A DNA stretch of 48,951 nucleotides from an uncultured Clostridia bacterium (GCA_934183325.1 CAKPSH010000010.1:1-48951), one strand, 5' to 3'. Numbered from the stretch's first letter, positions 26,940 to 35,783 are shown. The notes: generated from the letters alone by a model not told the origin. Program-made: numbers and translations.

Positions 26940-27407
26940 CTAATTTTCTTCCTTCTTTATTTCTTCTGCTTCTGCTGATGTATCATTATTTTCTTCAGCT
27001 TTAACTGTTTTTTCTTGTGGTGTTTGTACTCCTTGAACATGAACATTTACAGCATCAACTTCTAACCCTGTCATTTCCTTAACTGATTTCTTTACTCTAC
27101 TTTGTATTTCAAAAGCAACATCAGGTATTCTCGTTCCATATTCAACTATAATATTTACATCTATTTTAGCTTTTCCTTCATTTACATCAACTTTTATTCC
27201 TTTAGCCAAATTCTTTTTTCCACTAAAAGCTTCTGTTAATCCTCCTGCAAATCCTTTTGCCATTCCTGCTACACCTTGAACATCTGCTACAGCAATTCCT
27301 GCAATAACAGCAACAACATCATCTGATATTTCAACTCCAGAATCAATGTGTTCTTCTTTCTCTATTATTTCCTCATTCATTTCATTTTTATTTTCTTCAT
27401 TTTCCAT
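26940..27407 (-). CDS. Asp23/Gls24 family envelope stress protein
   Basis: A 155-residue cytoplasmic protein. Family blocks: VEISDDVVAVIAGIAVADVQ, GVAGMAKGFAG, and KIDVNIIVEYGTRIPDVAFE then VKKSVKEMTGLEVDAVNVHV. Acidic Glu-rich ends. Asp23-type proteins form membrane-linked polymers with AmaP and respond to envelope stress. The start has AGGAGGAAATAAC upstream. Confidence 0.9.
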   Translation of the reverse strand: MENEENKNEMNEEIIEKEEHIDSGVEISDDVVAVIAGIAVADVQGVAGMAKGFAGGLTEAFSGKKNLAKGIKVDVNEGKAKIDVNIIVEYGTRIPDVAFEIQSRVKKSVKEMTGLEVDAVNVHVQGVQTPQEKTVKAEENNDTSAEAEEIKKEEN

Positions 27408-27441
27408 GTTATTTCCTCCTAACTAAAAATAAACTTTTAAT

Positions 27442-27472
27442 AAAAAAGATATACTTACATATATAAGTATAT
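27442..27472 (-). terminator. Terminator of secG
   Basis: GATATACTTA and TAAGTATATC form a 10-bp stem, followed on the minus strand by TTTTTT. It lies about 65 bases beyond the secG stop. Confidence 0.8.
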
Positions 27473-27537
27473 CAATTAATATCTCTTTTTACAACTATTT
27501 TTTTATATTTTTTAAAGTTGTAACTATTAATATATTA

Positions 27538-27786
27538 TTATGCAATATAAAATATTGATGTTACAACAGTTAATATTCCAAAAAGAACTGATAAAATGAT
27601 TGTCCATTTTTTCATTTTACCTTCTTTTGTTTTTCCTTTATTTTGATTATAAAAATTATTTGTTGCTGAACCTGTAATACTTCCTGATGCACCTGATTCA
27701 TCTTTATTTTGAATTAATGTTAATATAATTAATGCAACACATACTACTGCATATATAGCTAATGATACATATTTCAATATTTTCAT
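27538..27786 (-). CDS. secG: Preprotein translocase subunit SecG
   Basis: An 82-residue protein with two membrane helices (residues 4-24 and 59-80). The loop carries NKDESGASGSITGSATNNFY, equal to the conserved SGLSG..GG.. segment of SecG. It is part of the SecYEG channel. The start has GAAAGGATGTTGTAATT upstream, and a promoter with 17-base spacing lies at 27879-27907. It diverges from rpmB. Confidence 0.9.
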   Translation of the reverse strand: MKILKYVSLAIYAVVCVALIILTLIQNKDESGASGSITGSATNNFYNQNKGKTKEGKMKKWTIILSVLFGILTVVTSIFYIA

Positions 27787-27878
27787 AATTACAACATCCT
27801 TTCACATTTAATTATTCATTTGTCGTAAAAAAATTGAAATCTAGCATAAAGCAACTTTCCAATAATTTTTACTTGTTT

Positions 27879-27907
27879 ATTCTAACATACTTTTATATAA
27901 AATGCAA
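27879..27907 (-). promoter_or_regulatory. Promoter of secG
   Basis: Minus strand TTGCAT (27902-27907), 17 bases, TAGAAT (27879-27884). Confidence 0.6.
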
Positions 27908-27925
27908 ACTTTTTTTCAAAAACTC

Positions 27926-27954
27926 TTGTGTTTTTTTTCTTTTTATGATAGACT
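27926..27954 (+). promoter_or_regulatory. Promoter of rpmB
   Basis: TTGTGT (27926-27931), a 17-base spacer and TAGACT (27949-27954), about 45 bases ahead of the rpmB start. Confidence 0.5.
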
Positions 27955-27999
27955 AGTATTTAGTCAGTTTATTTTACAATTATTGGAGGTGCAATTAAA

Positions 28000-28197
28000 A
28001 TGGCAAAATGCGCAGTATGTGATAAAACAGTTAGTAATGGTAATCAAATAAGCATAGCTCGTTCTCATGTAAGTCGTAGATCTCCTAGAACATGGAGACC
28101 AAATTTAAGAACAGTTACTGTAATGGTTAATGGTCAACCTAAAAAAATAAAGGTTTGTGCAAAATGCTTACGTGCTGGAAAAGTTACTAGAGTTTAA
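28000..28197 (+). CDS. rpmB: Large-subunit ribosomal protein bL28
   Basis: A 65-residue ribosomal protein. MAKCAVCDKTVSNGNQISIARSH includes one CxxC pair and KVCAKCLRAGKV the second, so it is the zinc-binding four-cysteine form. WRPNLRTVTVMVNG is typical. The start has GGAGGTGCAATTAAA upstream, and a palindromic terminator follows. Confidence 0.95.
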   Translation: MAKCAVCDKTVSNGNQISIARSHVSRRSPRTWRPNLRTVTVMVNGQPKKIKVCAKCLRAGKVTRV

Positions 28198-28210
28198 TAT
28201 TTATTTAAAT

Positions 28211-28236
28211 GCAGTTGTTAACAACTGCTTTTTTAT
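28211..28236 (+). terminator. Terminator of rpmB
   Basis: GCAGTTGTT and AACAACTGC form a continuous palindrome followed by TTTTTTATTTT. Confidence 0.85.
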
Positions 28237-28285
28237 TTTCAATTTTATTGATAATTGAATTATTTATAATAATAATAATAATATA

Positions 28286-28462
28286 TTTAAATTATCGAAA
28301 AGCGTAGCTCCACTATATTTTCGTTAAAATTCTAAAAAATTTTCTTATGGGTCCTTTTACCTTAGTCCTCATTGCTAAAGCAATTCGACGGTAACTATTA
28401 CCATAAGAAAATTTAAGAATTTTTAACTCAATTCGTTTAATACGCTTTTTCTTTAATTTAAA
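28286..28462. repeat. 177-base imperfect inverted repeat (structured RNA or MITE-like element)
   Basis: This fills most of the 309-base gap between rpmB and spoVM. The outer arms TTTAAATTATCGAAAAGCGTA (28286-28306) and the reverse complement of 28441-28462 agree at nearly all positions. The inner arms pair again: TTCTAAAAAATTTTCTTATG with the reverse complement of the CCATAAGAAAATTTAAGAA region (28401-28420). The centre (28350-28400) has small stems ATTGC-TAAA-GCAAT and GGTAA-CTA-TTACC. No ORF. It could be a hairpin-forming mobile element or a noncoding RNA; the 28263-28284 stretch before it is an ATA repeat. Confidence 0.65.
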
Positions 28463-28545
28463 TATTTTATTTTTTCTATATGTTCTTTCTTATGTTTTAG
28501 CTATTTTTTATATTCATTAATGTAAGTTTTTGGTTTTCTTATGTA

Positions 28546-28620
28546 TTAATCTTTAATTCCAAATATGAATTTCACAAAACCTCTTAAAAATTTAGGAACT
28601 TTTTTTACTACTATTGTCAT
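28546..28620 (-). CDS. spoVM: Stage V sporulation protein M (SpoVM)
   Basis: A 24-residue amphipathic peptide, too short for usual gene calling. Its sequence contains KKVPKFLRGFVKFIFG, which aligns with IKLPKFLGGIVRAMLG of Bacillus subtilis SpoVM (26 residues), including the key PKFL. SpoVM recognises the convex forespore membrane and recruits SpoIVA for coat assembly. The start ATG 28618-28620 is 5 bases after AGGAGAGTAGGT. Location supports it: in Bacillus spoVM lies between rpmB and thiN-rpe-rsgA, and here rpmB, rpe and rsgA are close. The longer frame around it is not a gene. Confidence 0.88.
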   Translation of the reverse strand: MTIVVKKVPKFLRGFVKFIFGIKD

Positions 28621-28637
28621 ACCTACTCTCCTTTCTC

Positions 28638-28787
28638 TTAACATGCAAGCCATATTAATCCAACAATAACAACTGTTACTCCTATAATAAATAACCAACC
28701 TGTTATCGGAAGTAATAATACTAATAACATTCCTAATCCTAATCCTATCATACAAACGCCTAATGTTTTCTTAAAGAAATTTAACAT
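28638..28787 (-). CDS. Small membrane protein of 49 residues, upstream of spoVM
   Basis: An ORF below usual length limits: ATG 28785-28787 after AGAAAGGATAAATTT, stop at 28638. It encodes a basic N-terminus (MLNFFKKTLG) and two hydrophobic stretches separated by LPITGWLF. It ends 17 bases before the spoVM start and has the same strand, so it is co-transcribed with spoVM. I do not recognise the family. Ribosome site, codon use and position make it likely to be real. Confidence 0.65.
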   Translation of the reverse strand: MLNFFKKTLGVCMIGLGLGMLLVLLLPITGWLFIIGVTVVIVGLIWLAC

Positions 28788-28920
28788 AAATTTATCCTTT
28801 CTGAGATAATTTTATTTAACATAACCTGTTTATTACCTCCTGATAATATTATTATATTTATTTTAGTTAAAAAATGTGATAAAATACTATATAATGTCGA
28901 AAATACTGAAAGGATATAAT

Positions 28921-29550
28921 ATGAATACTAAATATATAGAATTATTTAATATATTAAAAGAAACTTACCCTGATGCTAAGTGTAGCTTGGACTTTTCTAC
29001 ACCTTTTGAATTAGTTATTGCAGTTATGCTTTCCGCTCAATGCACAGATGAAAGAGTTAATAAAACGACTCCTTCTATCTTTTCTAAATATAATACTCCT
29101 CAAGATTTTGTAGATATTGATACTAATATTCTAGAAAATTTAATTCATCCCTGTGGTTTTTATAAAAATAAAGCAAAAAATATAAAGCTTTGTTCTCAAA
29201 AATTAATTTCTAATTTTAATGGAATTGTTCCCAAAAACATGAATGATTTGTTGTCATTACCTGGTATTGGTCGCAAAAGTGCTAATGTTATTCTTTTAGA
29301 AGCCTTTGGCATTGCTAATGGAATTGCTGTTGATACACATTGTAAAAGAATTGCTAACAGAATTGGTTTATCTTTTGAATCAGATCCCTCAAAAATAGAG
29401 CAAGATTTATTAAAAATTTTTCCTAAAAATACTCTAAAAGATATAAATCATCTTTTTATTTGGCATGGAAGAAATCTTTGTACAGCTAGAAAACCTAATT
29501 GTAATATATGTCCAATTAAAAAATATTGTAATTTCGGGAATAATTTTTAA
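28921..29550 (+). CDS. nth: Endonuclease III
   Basis: A 209-residue DNA glycosylase/AP lyase for oxidised pyrimidines. I use ATG 28921 with GAAAGG 7 bases upstream, not the longer frame. Motifs: MLSAQCTDERVNK, the helix-hairpin-helix LPGIGRKSANVIL with catalytic Lys, AVDTHCKRIANRIGL with catalytic Asp, and the 4Fe-4S cluster CTARKPNCNICPIKKYC. All active-site residues are present. It is followed 35 bases later by a small Cys-rich ORF in the same direction. Confidence 0.95.
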   Translation: MNTKYIELFNILKETYPDAKCSLDFSTPFELVIAVMLSAQCTDERVNKTTPSIFSKYNTPQDFVDIDTNILENLIHPCGFYKNKAKNIKLCSQKLISNFNGIVPKNMNDLLSLPGIGRKSANVILLEAFGIANGIAVDTHCKRIANRIGLSFESDPSKIEQDLLKIFPKNTLKDINHLFIWHGRNLCTARKPNCNICPIKKYCNFGNNF

Positions 29551-29585
29551 TAATATTTATATACTATTTATTTGAGGTGATAATT

Positions 29586-29714
29586 TTGACTAATATTAAT
29601 TGTACATCTAATTGCATTTATCAAAAAAATGGGCAATGCGTGTTTGAAAATATTTCAGTTAAAAAAATCTCTCCTAGTGCAAATTGTCCCTACATTTTAG
29701 AACAGGAAACATAA
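29586..29714 (+). CDS. Small Cys-rich protein (42 residues)
   Basis: An ORF starting at TTG 29586 with GAGGTG upstream. Four cysteines in the pattern CxxxC-x7-C-x15-C, as in CTSNCIYQKNGQC and the later ANCPYIL, suggest metal binding. Similar short Clostridia proteins of this type (comparable to DUF1540-like CxxC..Y..G.C) exist, though I cannot name the family firmly. It probably shares the nth transcript and ends exactly at the terminator. Confidence 0.65.
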   Translation: MTNINCTSNCIYQKNGQCVFENISVKKISPSANCPYILEQET

Positions 29715-29743
29715 AAAATCATGGAAATATTTCCATGATTTTT
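29714..29743. terminator. Bidirectional terminator between nth unit and the bactofilin-like gene
   Basis: AAAAATCATGGAAA and TTTCCATGATTTTT form a 14-bp perfect stem with an AT loop and T-runs on both strands; genes converge here. Confidence 0.88.
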
Positions 29744-29747
29744 CGTT

Positions 29748-30953
29748 TTATTGTGCATCTGTGTTTTCGCTATTTTCAATTACTTCTACTTTATCTATTT
29801 TTATTTCTTTTTTTATCACATTTCTAACAGTTAATCCTACACCTGTTGTTACTGTTATAAATGAAACTATTCCTCCAACAAAAGAAATTTGTTGTAAAAT
29901 CCATACTACTAATGCAATTCCTGCAAGTGCAACTATTTCTGTTGCCTTTTTACCTTTTAATTTGCTCTTAACATTTTCAAATATAGCAATTGAGAAAACT
30001 GCATTGCTAATATAGATAATTACAAACATTGCAGTCCATACTAATATAGATATTGGTGCTCCAATTGTAAATACAATAATTATAGACATTATTAATATAA
30101 TCATTCCAATTATCCAAGATAACAATCCTATAGCAAAATCGACTATTCCTTTTTCTTTTATGTCTTTTCCCATTCTTTCTTTATATTTTGGTGCTATTAA
30201 TACTAATATTCCATAAATTGCTAATACATATATTATAGACATTATTCCGCTCTTTGCATATCCTGTTATCTTATCAGCTAATGACTCAACAACTTCTACC
30301 TCTTCTTCTTCCTTTGTAAAGTTTATTTCTCCATATTTTACTACATCACTTAATCCTTCTGCTTCCTTAATGCTTGAATAAATAAAATTTCCACCAAGTG
30401 TTAATTGTGAATTTTCATCTTTAACATCAATATTATTTGACATTAAAAATACATTTCTATATATTGTTCCTCTCAATTTTGTATCTGTTGATGACACTTT
30501 TATATCTCTATATATAATTGCACTATCATTTAATTCTGTTTTATCTAATACAACCGCATATATATCATATACTTTTCCTGAAACTTTTAAATTTCTTGAA
30601 CAAGAATATAATGAGCTTACAATATAAGCATCTTCTGTAAGTTCAACTGTTCCATTTGCTAAAACATATATATTTCCATTTACTCTTCCTGATATTTTTA
30701 CATTTCCATTTGCTAAAATATATACATTTCCATCTACTAAATCCTTCATTTCGTAATCTGTATCTTTTGCTATATATAAATCACTATATATAATTGAATC
30801 TGAATTGTCTTCACCATCTGTTGTTATTGATGTTTCTTCATCGTTTTCTGAAGTAGTTACTGGTGTATCTATTTCACTTGCATAAGTAAAAAAAGGTAAA
30901 CACAACAATACTATCATAAGAAAAATACATACTATTTTAATTTGTTTTTTCAT
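29748..30953 (-). CDS. Exported bactofilin-like (polymer-forming) membrane protein
   Basis: A 401-residue protein. Signal peptide (residues 1-25, ending TYAS), an acidic linker, then a repetitive beta-helix region like the bactofilin fold with recurring VDGNVYILANGNVKISGRV and VNGNIYVLANGTVELTEDAY, up to about residue 205. Four membrane helices follow (about 232-255, 270-300, 310-325, 340-370) and a short acidic tail. The beta region lies outside the membrane by this topology, unlike cytoplasmic bactofilins. It probably forms a surface polymer or adhesive scaffold. The start follows AAAGGAGAAGAAAA. Confidence 0.8.
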   Translation of the reverse strand: MKKQIKIVCIFLMIVLLCLPFFTYASEIDTPVTTSENDEETSITTDGEDNSDSIIYSDLYIAKDTDYEMKDLVDGNVYILANGNVKISGRVNGNIYVLANGTVELTEDAYIVSSLYSCSRNLKVSGKVYDIYAVVLDKTELNDSAIIYRDIKVSSTDTKLRGTIYRNVFLMSNNIDVKDENSQLTLGGNFIYSSIKEAEGLSDVVKYGEINFTKEEEEVEVVESLADKITGYAKSGIMSIIYVLAIYGILVLIAPKYKERMGKDIKEKGIVDFAIGLLSWIIGMIILIMSIIIVFTIGAPISILVWTAMFVIIYISNAVFSIAIFENVKSKLKGKKATEIVALAGIALVVWILQQISFVGGIVSFITVTTGVGLTVRNVIKKEIKIDKVEVIENSENTDAQ

Positions 30954-31011
30954 TTTTCTTCTCCTTTTATTTTTATTTTTTTATATATTCATATTATCAT
31001 AAGTATAATTT

Positions 31012-31680
31012 TTATTCAATATCATTTTTTAGCTTTTCTATTGTTTTTTTGTAATCATTTGATTTTATAATTCCAGAACCAGATACCAATATTGTTGCTC
31101 CTGCTTCTTTAACTTTTTTTGAGTTTTCAGTTTTAATCCCTCCATCAACTTCAATATCTACTTCTAAATTATTTTCATCAATATATTTTTTTAATTTTTT
31201 TACTTTTTCAATAGTTTCTGGTATTAACTCTTGCCCTCCATATCCTGGTTCAACAGTCATAACAAGTACTAAATGTACATAAGGTAAAAATTCTAATATT
31301 TTTTCAATATCAGTTTTAGGTTTTATTGCTATCCCTACTCTTGCATTATTTTCCTTTATATATTTTATTACTTCAAATATTTCTTCTTTTGACTCTACAG
31401 CTTCATAATGGAATGTTACTATATTAGGTTCTAACCCTATATACTGTTCGATATTTTCTTTAACAAAATATGTCATAAAATGTACATCAAGTGGTATATT
31501 TGTTATTTGTTTAATCGTTGTTGCATAGTCTTTCATCAATTCATATGTATTATTATCAGTAAATTTTCCATCCATTACATCTATATGAAAATAATCTGTA
31601 TGTGCTTTCTCTAAATCATAAAATTTGCTAATTGCATTTTTTTTATCAATATTTAATACCGAAGTGGATACTTCTACCAT
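31012..31680 (-). CDS. rpe: Ribulose-phosphate 3-epimerase
   Basis: A 222-residue TIM-barrel enzyme interconverting ribulose-5-P and xylulose-5-P. Metal and catalytic blocks: STSVLNID, FHIDVMDGKF, PLDVHFM, MTVEPGYGGQ and EVDGGIKTEN with the second catalytic Asp, plus ILVSGSGII for phosphate. The start codon overlaps the end of rsgA by 7 bases, a translational coupling. Confidence 0.92.
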   Translation of the reverse strand: MVEVSTSVLNIDKKNAISKFYDLEKAHTDYFHIDVMDGKFTDNNTYELMKDYATTIKQITNIPLDVHFMTYFVKENIEQYIGLEPNIVTFHYEAVESKEEIFEVIKYIKENNARVGIAIKPKTDIEKILEFLPYVHLVLVMTVEPGYGGQELIPETIEKVKKLKKYIDENNLEVDIEVDGGIKTENSKKVKEAGATILVSGSGIIKSNDYKKTIEKLKNDIE

Positions 31681-32564
31681 TTTTTATGTTCCTCCTTATA
31701 TTTTAAATCTTCATATATTTTTATATAATTTTGATATCTATTATTAGAAATTTTGTTTTCCTCAACTGCTTGCTTTATTCCACATTTTTTTTCTTTTATA
31801 TGTGCACATCCTTGATATTCACATTTATGTATATATTGATTAAATTCTATAAAAAATTTTCCTAATTCTGAAGATTCTATTTCTTCAATGTCAAAAGTTG
31901 AGAAACCTGGTGTATCTGCAATATATACATTTTTCTTTACTTCATAAAGACTTGTTATTGTTGTTGTGTTTTTTCCCCTTTTACTCTTTTGGCTGACTTC
32001 TCCTGCAATTGTAATCTCTCTATTAAATAAGGAATTTATTAATGACGACTTTCCTACTCCTGAATTTCCTGCTAAAACAATAATTTTGTTTTTTTCATTT
32101 ACATCATCTATAATTTTTTCAATTCCTTCTTTTGAAATTGCATTTGTCAAAACTACATCATACCCAATTTCTGTATATGTTTTTTCTATCTGCCTTGCAA
32201 TTTCCTCTCCTAGATCAATTTTGTTAACTATAATCTTTGATTTGATATTCATAAATTCTGCAAATGCTAATTGTTTATCTAACATTAATAAGTCTGCCTT
32301 TGGAAACTTGGTAGAGACAACAAAAATAATTTCACTAATATTCGCCATCTTTGGTCTTCGAATATAATTCTTTCTTTCTACTATATCGTTAATAATTCCT
32401 GTATTTTTTTGTTCATCAAGTATTTCAAACTTAACAAAATCACCAACAACTGGAGATATTGAATCTTGTTTAAACTTTCCTCTAGCTAAGCACTCATATA
32501 TGTTATCATTTACTTTTACAAAGTATTTGTTTGTAATATTTTTCACTATTAATCCTTCAAGCAT
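31674..32564 (-). CDS. rsgA: Ribosome small-subunit-dependent GTPase RsgA
   Basis: A 296-residue GTPase with circularly permuted motifs: G4 (NKID), then G1 GNSGVGKSSLIN, then G3 DTPGFS. An N-terminal OB domain and a C-terminal zinc site (CEYQGCAHIKEKKCGIKQA). It checks late 30S assembly. Usual position next to rpe. In Bacillus prkC precedes it; here the tandem AAA+ gene occupies that place. The start has TAGGAGATTTTT upstream. Confidence 0.93.
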   Translation of the reverse strand: MLEGLIVKNITNKYFVKVNDNIYECLARGKFKQDSISPVVGDFVKFEILDEQKNTGIINDIVERKNYIRRPKMANISEIIFVVSTKFPKADLLMLDKQLAFAEFMNIKSKIIVNKIDLGEEIARQIEKTYTEIGYDVVLTNAISKEGIEKIIDDVNEKNKIIVLAGNSGVGKSSLINSLFNREITIAGEVSQKSKRGKNTTTITSLYEVKKNVYIADTPGFSTFDIEEIESSELGKFFIEFNQYIHKCEYQGCAHIKEKKCGIKQAVEENKISNNRYQNYIKIYEDLKYKEEHKKW

Positions 32565-32576
32565 AAAAATCTCCTA

Positions 32577-35500
32577 TTAAAATCCTATTTTCTTTTCTTT
32601 TGGCATTTTTATTTCTGGTATATCTTCTATAGTTATTTTCTTTAATTCATTAATGTCATTTGTATTTATACATCTCTTTGCGTGTTGCATTAAAGTTTTC
32701 TTAAATACATTTAGTATAAATCGAGCATTACCAAAGTTTTTTGAATTTTTATTTTCTTTTATAATATCCAAAACTTTATTTTCTGCATCTTGTTCGATTA
32801 TAAATTCTGCTTTTTGAACTTCTTGTTTAAAAATTTCTAATAATTCTTCTTCATTATAATCATCAAATTCTACAGTTTCACCTATTCTAGAAATTAACCC
32901 TGGATTTAATTCTACAAATTCTTTCATTTCTTTTTTATATCCCGCAAATATTATTGTTAATCTGCCTTCATAATCAGTCATATATTTTGTTATTGTTGAC
33001 ATAGCATCTTGTGAATAATTTGCCTGTATTCCTTGTTGCCCCATTATTGTATATGCTTCATCTATAAATAATAAACCATCTAATGCGTTTTCTAATACCT
33101 TTGCCGTTTTAGATGATGTTTGACCAACATATTCACCAATAATATCTTTACCTGTAACTTCTATCAATTTATTGTTTTTTATATATCCTAAATTATATAG
33201 TATTTCTGCAAAAATTCTTGCAACCGTAGTTTTTCCTGTTCCTGGATTTCCAATAAAAATCATATTTAAATTTAAAGGAACCCTTTTTTCTAATTTATTA
33301 TTTAATATTACAAGATCAATTAGTCCGTCTAATTCTTCTTTTGCATTTTTTTGTCCTACAAGATTACTTAGTTTTTTTCTTACATCTTGTATACTCTTTT
33401 TCAAACTATAATTTTCATCCTTAAGTGCAATAACATCTGCCTTTGTTATCATCATTAAATTGTTATCATTAAAATTCTGTGCATGTATCATTACTAGTTT
33501 TTCAAACAGATTAATCATAAATCTTGCATTACCAAAATTTCTTGAATTTTTATTTGTTTCAACTATATCACTTATTTCTTGTTTAGCATCTTCTTGAATA
33601 TTAAATCCTTTTTTAATTGCATAATGTTCCAAAATTTCCATTAATTCATTAGTTTCATAATTGTTAAATTCAAAAGTATAACCTATTCTTGATGCTATAC
33701 CTGAATTTGAATCTAGAAATTCTTTCATTTCTAGTGTATATCCTGCAAAAATCACTATTAATCTATCTCTATATTTCTCCATTGCTTGTACCAATGTAGC
33801 TATAGATTCTTTTCCAAAGCTTGCTGCTCTATCCATAGATACTATTGAATATGCTTCATCTATAAATAACACACCATCTAATGCATTTTCTATAACTTTT
33901 GAAGTTTTGATAGCTGTTTGTCCAATATATTCTGCTACTAAATCCTTTGCTGTTACTTCTATGAATTTATTCTTCTTTATATATCCTAATTCATATAAAA
34001 TATTTGCCATTATTGCTGCAACAGTTGTTTTTCCTGTTCCTGGATTTCCCAAAAATAACATGTTCATATTCATATTGTGACTATCAATTTTATTAGAAAT
34101 CTTTTTATTAAATATCAATAAATTTTTGAATTTATATATCTCTCTTTTTATTTCTTCCAAGCCTATTAGGTCATCTATATTCTTAATATTAGCTGGTGTT
34201 GATAATTCTTCATAATCCAATTTATCATCATTTAATTCTGATGATATTTCACTTTTATTAAAGTTGTTATATGCTATTTTTTCATATAAACTATCTATGT
34301 AATCATTATTTTTTAAATTACTATTTAAATAATCTGCTTCAATATACTTTCTTATATTTTTTTCAAATTCATCTTTTACTGTAAAGTTGTTTTTTAATTT
34401 TTCTAAAAGCTTACTTTCTATCTGTTCTACAGTATAATCTTTTACAGTTATATTATGTCTAATACTCTCTTTTAATACTGGAAATCCATTTATTATATTA
34501 GTCATATCTGTTTTTGTAGCAATTATAGTCATTGTCTTTGGAAAATCTTTTATACAGTTTTCTATCGTATAAAACAAGCTCTCCGTTCTTTCTTGAGATA
34601 AAACTACTTTTTCTAAATTTTTTATTACAACTAATCCTGTATCCTTATAGTTTCTTTCTATTCCAAATATAATATCAATACTTTTATCACATTTTCTGCA
34701 TAAATACTCTGCATCAATTACATTTATTCTACTTTTTATATATTCACAACTTATAGCTAACCTATATATAATTTCTATAATATTTTCTAGTAATTGTTCA
34801 TCTTCAATCTGTATATTTAAATTTATTGGTATATATGGTAAATGATATTTATATTTAATATCATAATTCTTTATATATGTAATTACTTCCTTTATTTGCT
34901 CCTTTACACTTTCATTACAGTCTAAAAGTTCTATTTTATGTATAAACCATCTGTAATAAGTTGCAAATTTGCTTTCTTCAATATTTGAACATTTCGAATA
35001 TACAGCCTCAAATACTTTATCATAACTAACTTTTTCTTTTCTACACAAATAAATTATATATGCAGCTAATTTATGAGGACTATATGAATATACATTATTT
35101 TCTTTTTCATTCATTAAATTAGCATTAATAGTTCCTGTTAAAGTACTACCTATGCCTGTATAAAAATTATATAAATTATTAATTAAAGAATCATCACTAA
35201 TATTTAAATCTACATATTTATAATTAATATTTCCCTCTATTGAAAATTCAACAATCTCTACTGCCTTTGTTTCAACTAACATTTGAGCCGTTTTTAATGT
35301 TACAAAATCATCGCATACTCTTACAATTTGATTAGCTACATTTCTTTCTATAACTTCATTACTTATTGTTTTTATATTTGGTTCTTCTACAAGTCTCTCC
35401 ATTATTTTATTAATATCTATTTTATTATGTTTAGCAAAATTCTTTAAATCTGCATATTCTTTTATTGGACATATCTCTGGTTTTATATTACACCATTTAC

Positions 35501-35783
35501 ATTTTCTTCTAATTGATTCGGAATAGTTATTATACTCAATCGTCCAACTACTTGTTTCTCTTGATATATCATAATTTGAAAAATTGACAGTCAATAATTT
35601 ATAATAATCCACGTTTTCTTTTTCTTTATTGTATGCACACATATTTAAATATGTATATTTTAAATTTCTTGTATTGTTGTCTTCATTACAACTATATAAA
35701 ATTTTAGCTTTATGTATAAAATTCATTATTCTAGCTGTAACTGGGTCTATATATTTGCTTAGTTCATATCCATCTATAACCAT
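32577..35783 (-). CDS. Tandem CbbX/SpoVK-type AAA+ ATPase, 1068 residues
   Basis: A large cytoplasmic ATPase. Residues 530-790 and 800-1040 are two complete CbbX/SpoVK-like AAA+ domains: Walker A GNPGTGKTT near 579 and again near 845, Walker B LFIDEAY at both, pore-loop-like YIGQTA/YVGQTS and Arg-rich ASRIG/SRIGE segments, both NSRNFGNARF/NSKNFGNARF. Residues 373-500 look like a third, degenerate AAA fold (LVVIKNLEKV as Walker B, TIIATKTD as sensor 1, no Walker A). The N-terminal 370 residues have a short cysteine motif RRKCKWCNIKPEICPIKEY and are otherwise unknown. CbbX-type motors remodel enzymes or act in secretion (EccA in type VII); the partner here is unknown. It ends 12 bases before rsgA. 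Confidence 0.85.
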   Translation of the reverse strand: MVIDGYELSKYIDPVTARIMNFIHKAKILYSCNEDNNTRNLKYTYLNMCAYNKEKENVDYYKLLTVNFSNYDISRETSSWTIEYNNYSESIRRKCKWCNIKPEICPIKEYADLKNFAKHNKIDINKIMERLVEEPNIKTISNEVIERNVANQIVRVCDDFVTLKTAQMLVETKAVEIVEFSIEGNINYKYVDLNISDDSLINNLYNFYTGIGSTLTGTINANLMNEKENNVYSYSPHKLAAYIIYLCRKEKVSYDKVFEAVYSKCSNIEESKFATYYRWFIHKIELLDCNESVKEQIKEVITYIKNYDIKYKYHLPYIPINLNIQIEDEQLLENIIEIIYRLAISCEYIKSRINVIDAEYLCRKCDKSIDIIFGIERNYKDTGLVVIKNLEKVVLSQERTESLFYTIENCIKDFPKTMTIIATKTDMTNIINGFPVLKESIRHNITVKDYTVEQIESKLLEKLKNNFTVKDEFEKNIRKYIEADYLNSNLKNNDYIDSLYEKIAYNNFNKSEISSELNDDKLDYEELSTPANIKNIDDLIGLEEIKREIYKFKNLLIFNKKISNKIDSHNMNMNMLFLGNPGTGKTTVAAIMANILYELGYIKKNKFIEVTAKDLVAEYIGQTAIKTSKVIENALDGVLFIDEAYSIVSMDRAASFGKESIATLVQAMEKYRDRLIVIFAGYTLEMKEFLDSNSGIASRIGYTFEFNNYETNELMEILEHYAIKKGFNIQEDAKQEISDIVETNKNSRNFGNARFMINLFEKLVMIHAQNFNDNNLMMITKADVIALKDENYSLKKSIQDVRKKLSNLVGQKNAKEELDGLIDLVILNNKLEKRVPLNLNMIFIGNPGTGKTTVARIFAEILYNLGYIKNNKLIEVTGKDIIGEYVGQTSSKTAKVLENALDGLLFIDEAYTIMGQQGIQANYSQDAMSTITKYMTDYEGRLTIIFAGYKKEMKEFVELNPGLISRIGETVEFDDYNEEELLEIFKQEVQKAEFIIEQDAENKVLDIIKENKNSKNFGNARFILNVFKKTLMQHAKRCINTNDINELKKITIEDIPEIKMPKEKKIGF

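Noticed and set aside
28263..28284. ATA trinucleotide repeat
   Set aside because: Short, low-complexity run common in AT-rich DNA; too short to be a functional repeat array.
28546..28755. 69-residue minus-strand ORF
   Set aside because: Only its last 24 codons are coding (spoVM); the first part overlaps the 49-residue ORF in another frame.
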